Shown: positions 1-10,611 of the stretch, piece by piece
How the letters are laid out: every line of letters begins with the position of its first letter
Numbering within the stretch: the first letter of the stretch is position 1
Position numbers and translations under genes: made by a program
The notes under the pieces: generated by a model
What the model was told of the DNA's origin: nothing
Database searches by the model: none
What the model saw: only the letters and a program-made list of their open reading frames with translations
Assembly: GCF_002807035.1 (NCBI RefSeq)
Contig: NZ_NIUC01000004.1
Location: 124,001-188,000 of the forward strand
DNA from: Algoriphagus formosus
Lineage (GTDB): Bacteria; Bacteroidota; Bacteroidia; Cytophagales; Cyclobacteriaceae
Direction: 5' to 3'
DNA: 64,000 nucleotides

Positions 1-315
1 TACTTCGATAGTCCTGCATTTGATGAAAATGTATTCCTGCAATTTGGATTGGATATTCGCTATCACTCTTCTTATTTTGCGGATGCCTATTGGCCATCCC
101 ATCAGCAGTTTTACCTCCAAAACACCTTTGATGTGTATGCCTATCCGGTGGTTGACGTGTTTTTGAATTTCCGAATCAACAGAACTCGAGTTTTGCTGAA
201 ATACAATCATTTGAATTCGGGGATGATGAGTCGAGATGGATATTTTGTAACGCCTGACTACACTGGAATTCGATCCTTTATTGATTTGGGAATCACTTGG
301 TATTTATTCGATTGA
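1..315 (+). CDS. Putative outer-membrane porin, C-terminal fragment
   Basis: This is the 3' end of a gene whose start lies before the window; the frame is open from base 1 to the stop at 313-315. The visible 104 residues alternate hydrophobic and polar residues and are rich in Tyr and Phe. They end in strand-like segments (RSFIDLGITWYLFD) as expected for the last strands of a beta-barrel. The style fits the Bacteroidota putative porin family (Porin_10), which forms outer-membrane barrels, but only the tail is visible, so the family call is an inference. Substrate is unknown. The downstream miaE-like gene follows after about 70 bases on the same strand. Confidence 0.6.
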   Translation, partial: YFDSPAFDENVFLQFGLDIRYHSSYFADAYWPSHQQFYLQNTFDVYAYPVVDVFLNFRINRTRVLLKYNHLNSGMMSRDGYFVTPDYTGIRSFIDLGITWYLFD

Positions 316-386
316 TGGTGTCCTGAACTTGATTGATGAATTGCTGTTTGATTAAAAGACATTTGAAGAAAAAGATTGGTTGACTG

Positions 387-998
387 ATGAGTTGGCAAGA
401 AAGTACGAAAGAAAAAATGCTGAATCTCCAGCTACCTACAGATCCCAGATGGGTGGGAATAGCGGAGATGCAGATTGAAGATATTTTGGTTGATCATGCT
501 TATTGCGAGCAAAAGGCGGCTTCCTCCTGCATTTCCTTGATCATCCGATACAATGATTTGGATGAACTGGTAGATACTTTGACTCCGATCGTAGCGGAGG
601 AGTGGGGACACTTTGAGCGGGTCATGGAGCAGCTTCGCAAAAGAGGTATGCGATTTGGGAAGCAGCGAAAAGATGAATATGTGGCGAAGCTTTATGACTT
701 TGTTCGCAAAGGGGGGAGCAGAAAAGATCAGTTGACAGAAGGACTACTCATGAATGCTCTGATTGAGGCAAGAAGCTGTGAACGATTCAAGCTTCTGTCC
801 AAAAATATTGAGGATGAGGAGCTTCGGAAATTTTACTATGAATTGATGATCTCGGAGGCCGGCCATTATGTGGCCTTTATTGATTTAGCCAGAAAATACC
901 AAGATCCCGAAAAAGTAAACAAGCGTTGGAAGGAATGGCTGGAATTTGAGGCTGAGGTAATGAAAAATATGGAGCTTCGAGGTGATCGAATGCATTAA
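387..998 (+). CDS. miaE: tRNA-(ms2io6A37) hydroxylase, MiaE-like
   Basis: A 203-residue protein of the ferritin-like di-iron family. MiaE hydroxylates the isopentenyl side chain of ms2i6A at tRNA position 37. Helical carboxylate/histidine ligand motifs are visible: EEWGH at residues 71-75, IEAR with E127, E132, and SEAGH at 156-160, giving the usual pair of ExxH half-sites. The length matches the family (about 200). There is no signal peptide, so it is cytoplasmic. It stands alone between a porin and an ABC permease. MiaE-like proteins are widespread in Bacteroidota, so the family is clear, while hydroxylation of exactly this base is inferred from the family. Confidence 0.88.
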   Translation: MSWQESTKEKMLNLQLPTDPRWVGIAEMQIEDILVDHAYCEQKAASSCISLIIRYNDLDELVDTLTPIVAEEWGHFERVMEQLRKRGMRFGKQRKDEYVAKLYDFVRKGGSRKDQLTEGLLMNALIEARSCERFKLLSKNIEDEELRKFYYELMISEAGHYVAFIDLARKYQDPEKVNKRWKEWLEFEAEVMKNMELRGDRMH

Positions 999-1090
999 GT
1001 AATATTTTAGGAAGTATCTTCGTGAAATGCTTATACTTATTGGCAGAAATAAATTTTGAATAAAGAAATTGTTCTAAAAGCGGACAGAAT

Positions 1091-2335
1091 ATGAATTTGA
1101 TCGAAAATATGCGTGAGGCGACCAAGTCAGTGCAGGTGAATATCCTGCGGACAATTTTGACTGGTGCCATCATTGCCATTGGGATTTCTTCCTTGGTTGG
1201 AATGTTGACAGCCATTGACGGAATCAAAGCACAGATTGCCGAGAGTTTTTCGGGATTGGGTGCCAATACTTTTGACCTGCGAAATAGGGGTTTTTCCGGT
1301 GGTAGAGCCATCCAAGAGGGAGAGAAGGAGAAGACCTATCCGATCATCACCTACAAGGAATTCATGGAGTTCAAGAATGAATATTCTGCGTATGGGATTT
1401 CCACAGTTTTCACCAGAGTTTCGGGTTCTGCTGAGGTTAAAAGGGACTCTAAAAAGTCTGATCCAAATGTTCGTGTCGTAGGAGCCGATGATAATTACCT
1501 TTCTATCAAAGCCATCAAGTTGGACGCAGGGCGAAACTTTTCAAATGTCGAAATCCGCTATGGAAACAATGTCTGCATCATTGGAAAAGAGATCAAAGAG
1601 ATACTATTTGAGTCAAACGAGAATCCAGTCAATGAAAAGATAACGGTCTATGGCCGACCTTATACCGTGATTGGCGTACTGGAAGAGCAAGGAGGCGTAG
1701 GAAATGATCAAGGAGCTGATCGTCAGATATTGATTCCTGTGGAAAATGCTTCTCGACTGGATCAACGTGGTACCTTCCGATATCAGGCTACTTCCGTGGC
1801 TTCTGGACCTGATAGATTGGAGTATGAAATGGGTCAGGCGATTGGAATTATGCGAAAAATCCGTCAAGACAGAGTAACTGAAGAGGATTCTTTTGAACTG
1901 ACAAAAAGTGAGTCTGTGGCTGAGAGCTTGGAGGAAGTAGCAGGTTACTTGCGAATTGGAGGTTTTGGAATAGGCTTTATCACGCTTTTGGGTGCATCAA
2001 TTGGTCTAATGAATATTATGCTCGTTTCAGTTACCGAGCGAACTCGTGAAATTGGAATCCGCAAAGCTTTAGGCGCAACTCCACTTCGGATCCGTCAGCA
2101 GTTTTTGATCGAGGCAATTGTGATTTGCCTTTTTGGTGGAGTGGTAGGCGTTTTACTAGGAATTACCATCGGAAATGTCATCGCTAATTTCATTGGTCCG
2201 GGAGGATTCTTGGTTCCTTGGCTTTGGATGTTTGTGGCATTCGTGATTTGTGTGGTGGTTGGCTTGCTCTCGGGATATTTCCCCGCTTTCAAAGCAAGTA
2301 AACTGGATCCAATCGAATCACTTCGATACGAATAA
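1091..2335 (+). CDS. ABC transporter permease, MacB/FtsX type
   Basis: A 414-residue inner-membrane permease with the MacB topology. There is one N-terminal membrane helix (about 17-40), a large periplasmic domain (about 41-285, the MacB_PCD-type region), then three C-terminal helices (about 288-312, 336-360, 373-400) forming the FtsX domain. The motif [16 protein letters not shown] near residue 315-330 is the conserved cytoplasmic coupling segment of this family. These permeases are mechanotransmitters for efflux or lipoprotein-related transport and need an ATPase partner. No ATPase gene is adjacent, so the partner must be encoded elsewhere. Substrate is unknown. Confidence 0.85.
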   Translation: MNLIENMREATKSVQVNILRTILTGAIIAIGISSLVGMLTAIDGIKAQIAESFSGLGANTFDLRNRGFSGGRAIQEGEKEKTYPIITYKEFMEFKNEYSAYGISTVFTRVSGSAEVKRDSKKSDPNVRVVGADDNYLSIKAIKLDAGRNFSNVEIRYGNNVCIIGKEIKEILFESNENPVNEKITVYGRPYTVIGVLEEQGGVGNDQGADRQILIPVENASRLDQRGTFRYQATSVASGPDRLEYEMGQAIGIMRKIRQDRVTEEDSFELTKSESVAESLEEVAGYLRIGGFGIGFITLLGASIGLMNIMLVSVTERTREIGIRKALGATPLRIRQQFLIEAIVICLFGGVVGVLLGITIGNVIANFIGPGGFLVPWLWMFVAFVICVVVGLLSGYFPAFKASKLDPIESLRYE

Positions 2336-2346
2336 TGAAATATTTA

Positions 2347-2513
2347 AATGTCTGCTTTCTTACCATTAACCAAAATATATTAAGTTCACCTCGACTTCGC
2401 TCGGTGAACGTTACTTCGTAAAGTTGGAGAAGGGGAGGAAAATGCGGTGCTGCCGCATTTTCCTCCCCTTCTAAAATTAACCGCGAATCCGGAGGCCGAG
2501 CGAGGTCGAGGCC
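2347..2513. repeat. Nested-hairpin intergenic repeat, copy 1
   Basis: This 167-base element recurs at 34458-34627. It contains a perfect 20-bp inner hairpin (2428-2447 with 2453-2472, loop TGCTG) and an outer inverted repeat (2389-2406 against 2494-2511, 16 of 18 bases paired) around the core CGACTTCGCTC. It sits between two convergently transcribed genes. The inner stem differs between copies at two base pairs, both with compensatory changes. No ORF is present. It could be a REP/MITE-like element or a structured 3' RNA. Confidence 0.75.
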
Positions 2514-2552
2514 AATTTGAACTATGGGTATGATTGAGGATAATTAGAATTC

Positions 2553-2592
2553 AAAAAACCCGCTGGAAACTTAATTCCAGCGGGTTTTTTTT
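2553..2592. terminator. Bidirectional intrinsic terminator
   Basis: An inverted repeat AAAAAACCCGCTGGAA / TTCCAGCGGGTTTTTT with a short loop. It has a T run on both strands and serves the plus-strand permease and the minus-strand gene ending at 2618. Confidence 0.85.
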
Positions 2593-2617
2593 GGCTTTTA
2601 TTTTTAATAAATAAAAA

Positions 2618-3052
2618 CTATCCCAACCAAGCGCCCCAAGGTATTCTGCTGAGAATAAGCACCAAACCCACGGCGTAAAGCATGTAAATACTTCTGAATT
2701 TTGCTCGGGAAGTTTGAGCTTTTTTAGCCCGGCTGTAGCCAATAGTAATTAGCACAATCGCCACGATGTTGATAAGTGGATGCTCCAAAGCCGTCAATCT
2801 AGCAGCAGGGTCAGACATTGCTCCTCCGCCTTGTAGAAGCGATAGTCCTACAGGGCTCACAAAGTAAAGAATCAAGCCAAGGAGTAATTGGACATGGGAA
2901 AGGATGAAAGCAATCAGTGCTATTTTTCTGTCTTTTTCTGTAAACTCACGTCCACTGAGTGAGCCGATAAGCATTAAGAAGATCACGACTATCAGTGCGA
3001 TGAGCACTAGGTAAGCCAGTCCGGAGTGTGCATGTTGTAATCCTGTGTACAT
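2618..3052 (-). CDS. Small cytochrome b-type four-helix membrane protein
   Basis: A 144-residue protein with four predicted membrane helices (about 12-30, 44-64, 92-105, 118-138) and almost no soluble part. Histidines H7, H9, H53 and H91 lie in or beside the helices, as expected for haem ligands in a b-type cytochrome. Proteins of this size and pattern are common in Bacteroidota and are usually annotated 'cytochrome B'. Partner and redox role cannot be read from the sequence. It is a single gene on the minus strand, convergent with the permease. Confidence 0.6.
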   Translation of the reverse strand: MYTGLQHAHSGLAYLVLIALIVVIFLMLIGSLSGREFTEKDRKIALIAFILSHVQLLLGLILYFVSPVGLSLLQGGGAMSDPAARLTALEHPLINIVAIVLITIGYSRAKKAQTSRAKFRSIYMLYAVGLVLILSRIPWGAWLG

Positions 3053-3114
3053 AGTTCGATTTGTTTGTGTGAAAATAGCTGAAAATGGAAAAAGGTTTCC
3101 AAAAAGACCGAAAA

Positions 3115-4296
3115 TTAGTCGACAAATAGCACTAGGCCTTTGAGGTACTCTGTCTCAGGGTGGAAAATATTGATCGGATGATCTGCAGGTTGGGAAAGCT
3201 GATGAAGTATTCGAGTTCTCCTGCCAGTTTCCATGGCCGCTGCTGTGACTGTATGCGCAAAAAGGTTTTTGTCCACTACTTGGGAGCATGAAAAAGTAAA
3301 TAGAATTCCCCCTTTTTTTATTCGTTTCAGAGCTTCTGCATTCAGTCGCTTGTAGGCCTGAACCGCATTATGCCGGGCTTTGATGTTTTTGGCAAAAGCC
3401 GGAGGATCCAAAACGATGATATCATAATCGTCTCCTATTTCACGGATGTATTTGACCACATCAGCCACTTTGGATTCGTGCTTGCCTTTGATCTCAGGAT
3501 TAAGCTTGATGTTTTCTTCTGTGAGTTCGATGGCTTTGGCCGAAATATCTACTGAATGAACTTCTTCTGCACCTTCTAGAAGAGCCAAAACTGAAAATCC
3601 ACCGGAATAACAGAAGGTATTTAAGACTTTCTTTCCCTTGGAATAATCCGCCAAAAGTTTTCTGTTTTCTCGCTGATCGATGAAAAAGCCTGTTTTCTGG
3701 CCTTTGTCCCAATCAATGCGGTAGGTGGCTCCATATTCTTGAACCAAATCTGTTTCCGGGCTACCAAAAACCCAATTGTTCTCATTAATTCCAAAATGCT
3801 TGGGCAGCGTTTCGGAGCTCTTATCGAAAATAGCTTTTAGCTTTTCACCATAGCAATTTTGGAGTGCCTCGCTGATGTTTTCCAGATGCTGGTGCATCCC
3901 AATTTGATGACATTGGATCACGGCTGTGCCATTGTAAAAGTCTATAATCAAGCCGGGCAATAAATCACCTTCTCCGTGAATCAAACGGTATACATTGGTC
4001 TGGCTGCTATCCGTCAATCCCAAACTGTTTCGAAGTTGAAAAGCGGACTGTATTTTTTCATCCCAAAAATTCTGATCGATTTCCGACTTTTCGAAGGAAA
4101 TCATCCTCACCATGATGGAACCATTGGAAAAGTGTCCGATTCCTAAGAATTCTCCTCCTCTTGAATAGACACTGACAAGCGCACCGTTTTCTAGATCGCT
4201 TTCTTGCTCGGCAATAGCACCTGAGAATACCCAATGATGCCTTCTTTTAAGAGAGATTTCTTTTCCTTTTTTGAGGATGATTTTAGGATAGTTCAT
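3115..4296 (-). CDS. rlmI: Class I SAM-dependent 23S rRNA cytosine methyltransferase, RlmI-like
   Basis: A 393-residue enzyme. The N-terminal 75 residues form a PUA-like RNA-binding domain (KRRHHWVFSGAI). The Rossmann domain carries motif I around VLNTFCYSGGFS (about 224-235), the acidic VDIS, the DPPAF motif (297-301) and a SCSQ segment with C337 as likely catalytic cysteine. RlmI makes m5C1962 in E. coli 23S rRNA. I chose the ATG at 4294-4296 because the protein there begins MNYPKIILKK as family members do; a longer frame (to 4368) only reads through the end of the neighbouring symporter. The gene overlaps that symporter's end by 14 bases, suggesting translational coupling. Confidence 0.85.
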   Translation of the reverse strand: MNYPKIILKKGKEISLKRRHHWVFSGAIAEQESDLENGALVSVYSRGGEFLGIGHFSNGSIMVRMISFEKSEIDQNFWDEKIQSAFQLRNSLGLTDSSQTNVYRLIHGEGDLLPGLIIDFYNGTAVIQCHQIGMHQHLENISEALQNCYGEKLKAIFDKSSETLPKHFGINENNWVFGSPETDLVQEYGATYRIDWDKGQKTGFFIDQRENRKLLADYSKGKKVLNTFCYSGGFSVLALLEGAEEVHSVDISAKAIELTEENIKLNPEIKGKHESKVADVVKYIREIGDDYDIIVLDPPAFAKNIKARHNAVQAYKRLNAEALKRIKKGGILFTFSCSQVVDKNLFAHTVTAAAMETGRRTRILHQLSQPADHPINIFHPETEYLKGLVLFVD

Positions 4297-5680
4297 GGGA
4301 TTGATTTTTTGATTTGGGAAATAGAAAACTTCCGATGACCATTCCCAAAATACTGCCTGCCAACCCAAATAGATGGGCGGCTACATCGGAAGAAATGAAA
4401 TTCATGAAAAGGTAAGTAAGCATTCCTGCAATCATAGACAAAAATGCTCCGCCTCGAGAGGCTTTTTTCCAATAAAAGCCTGCCGTAAGCGGTACAAACA
4501 GCGAAACCAACATCAAAATGGAAGCTCCAGCAACCAGATCGTAAATGTTTGATTTCCAACTAGCCATGATGGTAGCGATGATTGCCACCAAAACTACATT
4601 GATCCTTAGAATCCAAAGGAAGTGCCTGTCTGATAAATTTTGTCCAAAATAGGGTTTGATGATATTTTCTGAAATGATAGCAGAAGGAGCTAGCAGCCCG
4701 GAACTAGTCGTACTCATAATAGCTGAAATAAGGGCTCCAAAAAAGACAATTTGGATGGGTAATCCGCCGTGCTCGAGAATCATTCTCGGTAGCAGCATTT
4801 GATTATTGTCTAGGGATAATTCGGGATAAAGCACACGAGCACCTAAGGCAATAAACAATGGGAGCAAACCAAAAGACAAATAAAATATCCCGGCCAAATA
4901 GGTGGACTGTACTGCTACTTTTTGACTTTTGGCAGACATCACCCGCTGATAGATATCCTGGCTGGGTATGGAACCTAAGCCCAAAATCATCCAAGCCCCT
5001 AGATAATTGAGCCAATCAGTAGGATTGGCCTCAGGGATAAATCGAAAGCTACCTTCAGGCGCTTGATCGATAACAGCCGTAAATCCCCCTGCCTGCTTAG
5101 CTACCATAATTGCCACCCAAAGTAAACCAATGACAATGACTGTGGTCTGAATAAAATCAGTGATGGAGATGGCCCACATTCCTCCAAGAAAGGTGTAAAG
5201 AACTACTACACCGGCGGCTATCAAGATTCCCTGCAATAAGCTAAGGTCGGTGACCGCTCCTAAGACTAAACTCAAAGCGACCAATTGGGCGGCAACATAG
5301 CCAAAGTAGGCCGGAATCATAAAGATGGATGCTGTCAGTTCTACTTTTCTCCCGAAGATTCTTCCAAATACATCCCCGATGGTCAGGACATTCATCCGAT
5401 ACATGGGCTTCAAGTAAAAAGCTCCAAAAAGAATCAAACAGAGAGCGCCTCCAAAAGGATCTTCGATTACGCCGAGAAGTCCTTCTTCTAGGTATACCGA
5501 GGATGCTCCAAAAATTGTTTCTGACCCAAACCAAGTGGCAAACAAGGCGGATGCAGATAGAAAAAGAGGAAGAGATCTGCCTGCTAGGACAAAATCTCCT
5601 GAGTTCTTGACAAGCCGTGAGGACCAAATCCCGATCCCCACGGTGATTGCCAAATAAACGATGATGGCCGTCAGTAGCAA
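4283..5680 (-). CDS. Sodium:solute symporter (SSS family)
   Basis: A 465-residue integral membrane protein with about 12-13 helices from residue 2 onward. The N-terminal stretch with GRSLPLFLSASALFATWFG and the following ETIFGASSVYLEEG match the first unwound helix region of SSS (LeuT-fold) symporters. It imports a solute using the Na+ gradient at the inner membrane. Substrate cannot be assigned from sequence alone. It lies 5 bases after the ABC-F gene and overlaps rlmI, so the three probably share a transcript, though no common function is evident. Confidence 0.85.
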   Translation of the reverse strand: MLLTAIIVYLAITVGIGIWSSRLVKNSGDFVLAGRSLPLFLSASALFATWFGSETIFGASSVYLEEGLLGVIEDPFGGALCLILFGAFYLKPMYRMNVLTIGDVFGRIFGRKVELTASIFMIPAYFGYVAAQLVALSLVLGAVTDLSLLQGILIAAGVVVLYTFLGGMWAISITDFIQTTVIVIGLLWVAIMVAKQAGGFTAVIDQAPEGSFRFIPEANPTDWLNYLGAWMILGLGSIPSQDIYQRVMSAKSQKVAVQSTYLAGIFYLSFGLLPLFIALGARVLYPELSLDNNQMLLPRMILEHGGLPIQIVFFGALISAIMSTTSSGLLAPSAIISENIIKPYFGQNLSDRHFLWILRINVVLVAIIATIMASWKSNIYDLVAGASILMLVSLFVPLTAGFYWKKASRGGAFLSMIAGMLTYLFMNFISSDVAAHLFGLAGSILGMVIGSFLFPKSKNQSHELS

Positions 5681-5685
5681 CCCGA

Positions 5686-7347
<1,662 letters not shown>

Positions 7348-7468
7348 TTATTTCCATGACTATTTATTCTCCTCCGCTAATCAATCCATTTCAGTGCTTA
7401 CAAGAAGCAGATAACATTTTTCAGTCTCTATGCTTATATTGATCGGGAATTTATGCTGCTGAAGCCGG

Positions 7469-10400
7469 ATGGGAAGACTTTACCAACTCACTATATTTCT
7501 TTTAATTTTTTCTGTGTCTTATGCTGTAAAAGCTCAGGTTTCCACAGTTGGAACGGAGTTTTGGGTAGGCTTTATGGACAATAACCGGATCCCACCGAGT
7601 AATGGAGGTGCTGGTGCGCCAGATTTTGCAGTACTGATCATCACAGCTAATGAAGATGCGGATGGTAGTATTGAATATCTTGGCAGGACGGCCAATTTCT
7701 CTTTGAATGCAGGGCAACAATACACACTTCGGGTTCCTTCGGAGGATTTGGATTTGCTACACCGTAGTTCAGCTGTCACCCAGAATAAGGGGATTTATAT
7801 TTCTAGCACAGGAAAAATTGCAGTCCATGCCTACAATGAACGATTTCGAAGTGCGGATGGAACAGTCATTTTACCAGTTTCAGCCTTGGGTACAGATTAT
7901 TTTATCACCTCCCACTATGAGACACTTACCGCCAATGTCAATTTCAACGGAAATATCAATGATGAAAGCACGCTTTTGGTCATTGCTACAGAAAATGACA
8001 CGGAAGTAGAAATTACCCCTTCTGTCGGCAATATTGGAGGTGGCCCTGCTGGAGCTCCCTATACCATCCGGCTGAATCGTGGACAAAGCTATCAGCTTAA
8101 AGCAAAAGCTGATTTGACGGGTTCTCGGGTACGAGTGATTGGTGCCGATGCCAATGAATGTAAAAAGATCGCTGTATTTGGTGGAAATAAATGGACTTCA
8201 GTTGGGAATTGTGGGGAAGCAAATGATCACCTCTTTCAGCAGGCTTATCCTGTCAACACCTGGGGTAGTTCCTTTGTGCATGTAGCCCTATCAGGCCGGA
8301 CTTCGGGTGAGCTAGTCAAAGTTCTAGCTGCTGAAGATGGAACAGAAGTACGAGTAAACGGGGCCTTGGAAGGGACTATTGACCAAGGAGAATGGCTGCC
8401 GCTTGAATTTGGGATCAATGAGCATGGTAAAATAGAAACAAGCAAGCCTGCATCAGTTTCGGTTTTTTCAAAAAGCCAAGCCTGTAATGAACCGACTGCA
8501 CCTGGATCGACTACGGGAGACCCATTTATGATTACCTACAGCCCCAGCGAGCAATTTTTGAAGCAATTAACATTTATCTCTTTGGACTTGCCTTCCATTG
8601 TGAATCATTATGTAAATGTGGTTGTCCGAGCCGGAACGCAGGACGGTACCATATTGGATGGACAAAATGTAGGTGGAAGATTCTTTCCCTTGCCAGGAGA
8701 TCCTAATTTTTTGTATGCCAGAATCAATATTTCACAAGGAGTACATCGCCTGACGAATCCAGATGGATTTGCCGCATATGCCTATGGTTTTGGTGAGTTG
8801 GAGTCTTATGGATATGCTGCAGGGGCAGCTTTGGATAATCTAAACTTCGAGACTCAGGCGAATTACGAATTTGACGTCTCAGGAGAAAATGTGGCTTGTC
8901 TGAATCAACCTGGAGATTGGATCATCAACTCTGAAAATCCTGATTTCAGCTATTTTGTTTGGGACTTTGGGGATGGTAGTACTTTGCAAGAGGGGAAAGA
9001 GGTAAATCATACTTTTACCCAGTCTGGTGAGTATGAAGTGACTGTTTTGGCAGCTTTGAGTCCTAATTCCTGTGATCAACAAGAGGAAGTAACCTTCACT
9101 GTGACGGTATTGGATTCCTCTGGAGAGGTAGTCGGTTCTGAATCGGCCTGCCCCGAAGTCGAGGAGCTGCTTTACACCTTTGAAAACTTTGAAAATGTAG
9201 AAAGGGTTGAGTTTGAAGTCGATGGGGGAGAGTTGATGGAAATCAATGATCTTTCTGCTGTCATCAGATGGGGTGTGGCTAATGATAATGCAAGCCTAAC
9301 AGTGACGCCTATTTCTCTTAATGGCTGTCCCGGAGAGCCAATTACATACCCTGTTGTAATCAATCAACGAATAGACGCGATACTACCTGAAGGACCTGAG
9401 CAGGTTTGTTTTGATCCTAATGCTTTACAAACCTACACCGTACCAAACGGGCCCACAGGAAGGTCTTACACTTGGACTGTGACAGGAGGACAAATCATCA
9501 GCGGGCAAGGAAGTCCTGAAATTGAGGTGAGTTGGGATCAACCGGATATTACAGGTGAGGTTTCATATACTGTTCGAAGTTTAATTGATTCCCTTTGCGA
9601 GGGTGAATCAGGAACCTTTGATGTGCGAGTTGAATCTGAATTTTTGGTTTCAATCGAAGAGCTTATTCCGGTGAGTTGTTCGGGTTTTGAAACAGGGGCT
9701 ATTGACCTCGAAATCCAAGGAGGAGTAGGGCCCTATGAAATTGAATGGTCCCATGACGGCAATCTAAAACAGGAGCGGGCAGGCAATTTATCAGTTGGTA
9801 CCTACACGGTGAAGATCACCGATCAACTAGGCTGTGAAAGATTAATCGAAAATATTGAAATAGTTGAACCCTTACCTCTTGAGCTTCAGTCCCAAAACCC
9901 CGTAGGTGTGTCTTGTTTTGGAAAACCTGATGGCTCAATTTCTTTAAGTATTACCGGAGGTGTATCTCCATATACTATTGATTATGAAGGGGTAAATACT
10001 TTTTCAGGAAATCTTCAATTGAATGATTTACCACAAGGACTTTATGAATGGGAAGTTGTAGATGCAAATGGTTGCGTCTTACCCATTTCCTTTGAAATCA
10101 CCTCCCCACCGGCGCTAAAGGTGGAGGTAAGGTTGGAAAAGCCTGCCTGCCCGGGTGGGAGCAATGGAGAACTATTTGCCTTCCCGGCTGGAGGCCAGGC
10201 CCCATATGTGTATGACTGGGACGGTCAAGGGAGTGGAGAACTACTGACAGGTCTCTCAAAAGGAACCTATAATGTATCTGTGATCGATAGTCAAGGTTGT
10301 GTCAGTTTGGGGAATGGAGAGGTGGTAGAGACTGCCCCGCAGGTAAGGATGCCAACCGGGTATAATCCGGGCGATGGTTCTGTTTTCGAAGGTATTTCTA

Positions 10401-10603
10401 ATTGCGAGGTAGATTACGAGCTGTGGATCTATAATCGCTGGGGGCAATTAGTGTATCAAGGGTCTACAGGTTGGGATGGTTTTCTTGAAAATGGGCAAGA
10501 AGCTCCTACCGGAAATTACTCCTATTTGGCACGCTATTTATTCCCTCTTGAGGATCAACTCCAAACACTTGAAAAGCGTGGTGGTTTCCTTTTGGTTAGG
10601 TAA
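7469..10603 (+). CDS. Large secreted protein: IgGFc-binding-like, PKD, SprB repeats, type IX sorting domain
   Basis: A 1044-residue exported protein. A signal peptide ends near ...SYAVKAQ (about residue 23). The N-terminal 400 residues (FWVGFMDNN, TVILPVSALG, GSRVRVIGA) resemble the IgGFc-binding N-terminal domain family. A PKD domain follows (FVWDFGDGS ... VNHTFTQSGEYEVTV). Then come repeats of SprB type (SCSGFETGAIDLEIQGG, SCFGKPDGSISLSITGG, ACPGGSNGELFAFPAGG). The tail (ELWIYNRWGQLVYQGSTGWDG) is the gliding-motility-associated C-terminal domain, a type B signal for the type IX secretion system. It is expected to be surface-attached or released and adhesin-like. It lies directly before a full-length paralogue, a clear tandem duplication. 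Confidence 0.85.
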   Translation: MGRLYQLTIFLLIFSVSYAVKAQVSTVGTEFWVGFMDNNRIPPSNGGAGAPDFAVLIITANEDADGSIEYLGRTANFSLNAGQQYTLRVPSEDLDLLHRSSAVTQNKGIYISSTGKIAVHAYNERFRSADGTVILPVSALGTDYFITSHYETLTANVNFNGNINDESTLLVIATENDTEVEITPSVGNIGGGPAGAPYTIRLNRGQSYQLKAKADLTGSRVRVIGADANECKKIAVFGGNKWTSVGNCGEANDHLFQQAYPVNTWGSSFVHVALSGRTSGELVKVLAAEDGTEVRVNGALEGTIDQGEWLPLEFGINEHGKIETSKPASVSVFSKSQACNEPTAPGSTTGDPFMITYSPSEQFLKQLTFISLDLPSIVNHYVNVVVRAGTQDGTILDGQNVGGRFFPLPGDPNFLYARINISQGVHRLTNPDGFAAYAYGFGELESYGYAAGAALDNLNFETQANYEFDVSGENVACLNQPGDWIINSENPDFSYFVWDFGDGSTLQEGKEVNHTFTQSGEYEVTVLAALSPNSCDQQEEVTFTVTVLDSSGEVVGSESACPEVEELLYTFENFENVERVEFEVDGGELMEINDLSAVIRWGVANDNASLTVTPISLNGCPGEPITYPVVINQRIDAILPEGPEQVCFDPNALQTYTVPNGPTGRSYTWTVTGGQIISGQGSPEIEVSWDQPDITGEVSYTVRSLIDSLCEGESGTFDVRVESEFLVSIEELIPVSCSGFETGAIDLEIQGGVGPYEIEWSHDGNLKQERAGNLSVGTYTVKITDQLGCERLIENIEIVEPLPLELQSQNPVGVSCFGKPDGSISLSITGGVSPYTIDYEGVNTFSGNLQLNDLPQGLYEWEVVDANGCVLPISFEITSPPALKVEVRLEKPACPGGSNGELFAFPAGGQAPYVYDWDGQGSGELLTGLSKGTYNVSVIDSQGCVSLGNGEVVETAPQVRMPTGYNPGDGSVFEGISNCEVDYELWIYNRWGQLVYQGSTGWDGFLENGQEAPTGNYSYLARYLFPLEDQLQTLEKRGGFLLVR

Positions 10604-10611
10604 ATTTGACT

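Noticed and set aside
877-1311. Minus-strand 144-codon ORF
   Set aside because: Antisense to miaE and the permease gene, which have clear coding evidence.
2551-2742. Minus-strand 63-codon ORF over a terminator
   Set aside because: It overlaps the terminator and the cytochrome-like gene in another frame.
4297-4368. N-terminal extension of the RlmI-like protein
   Set aside because: The added residues are an out-of-frame reading of the symporter C-terminus.
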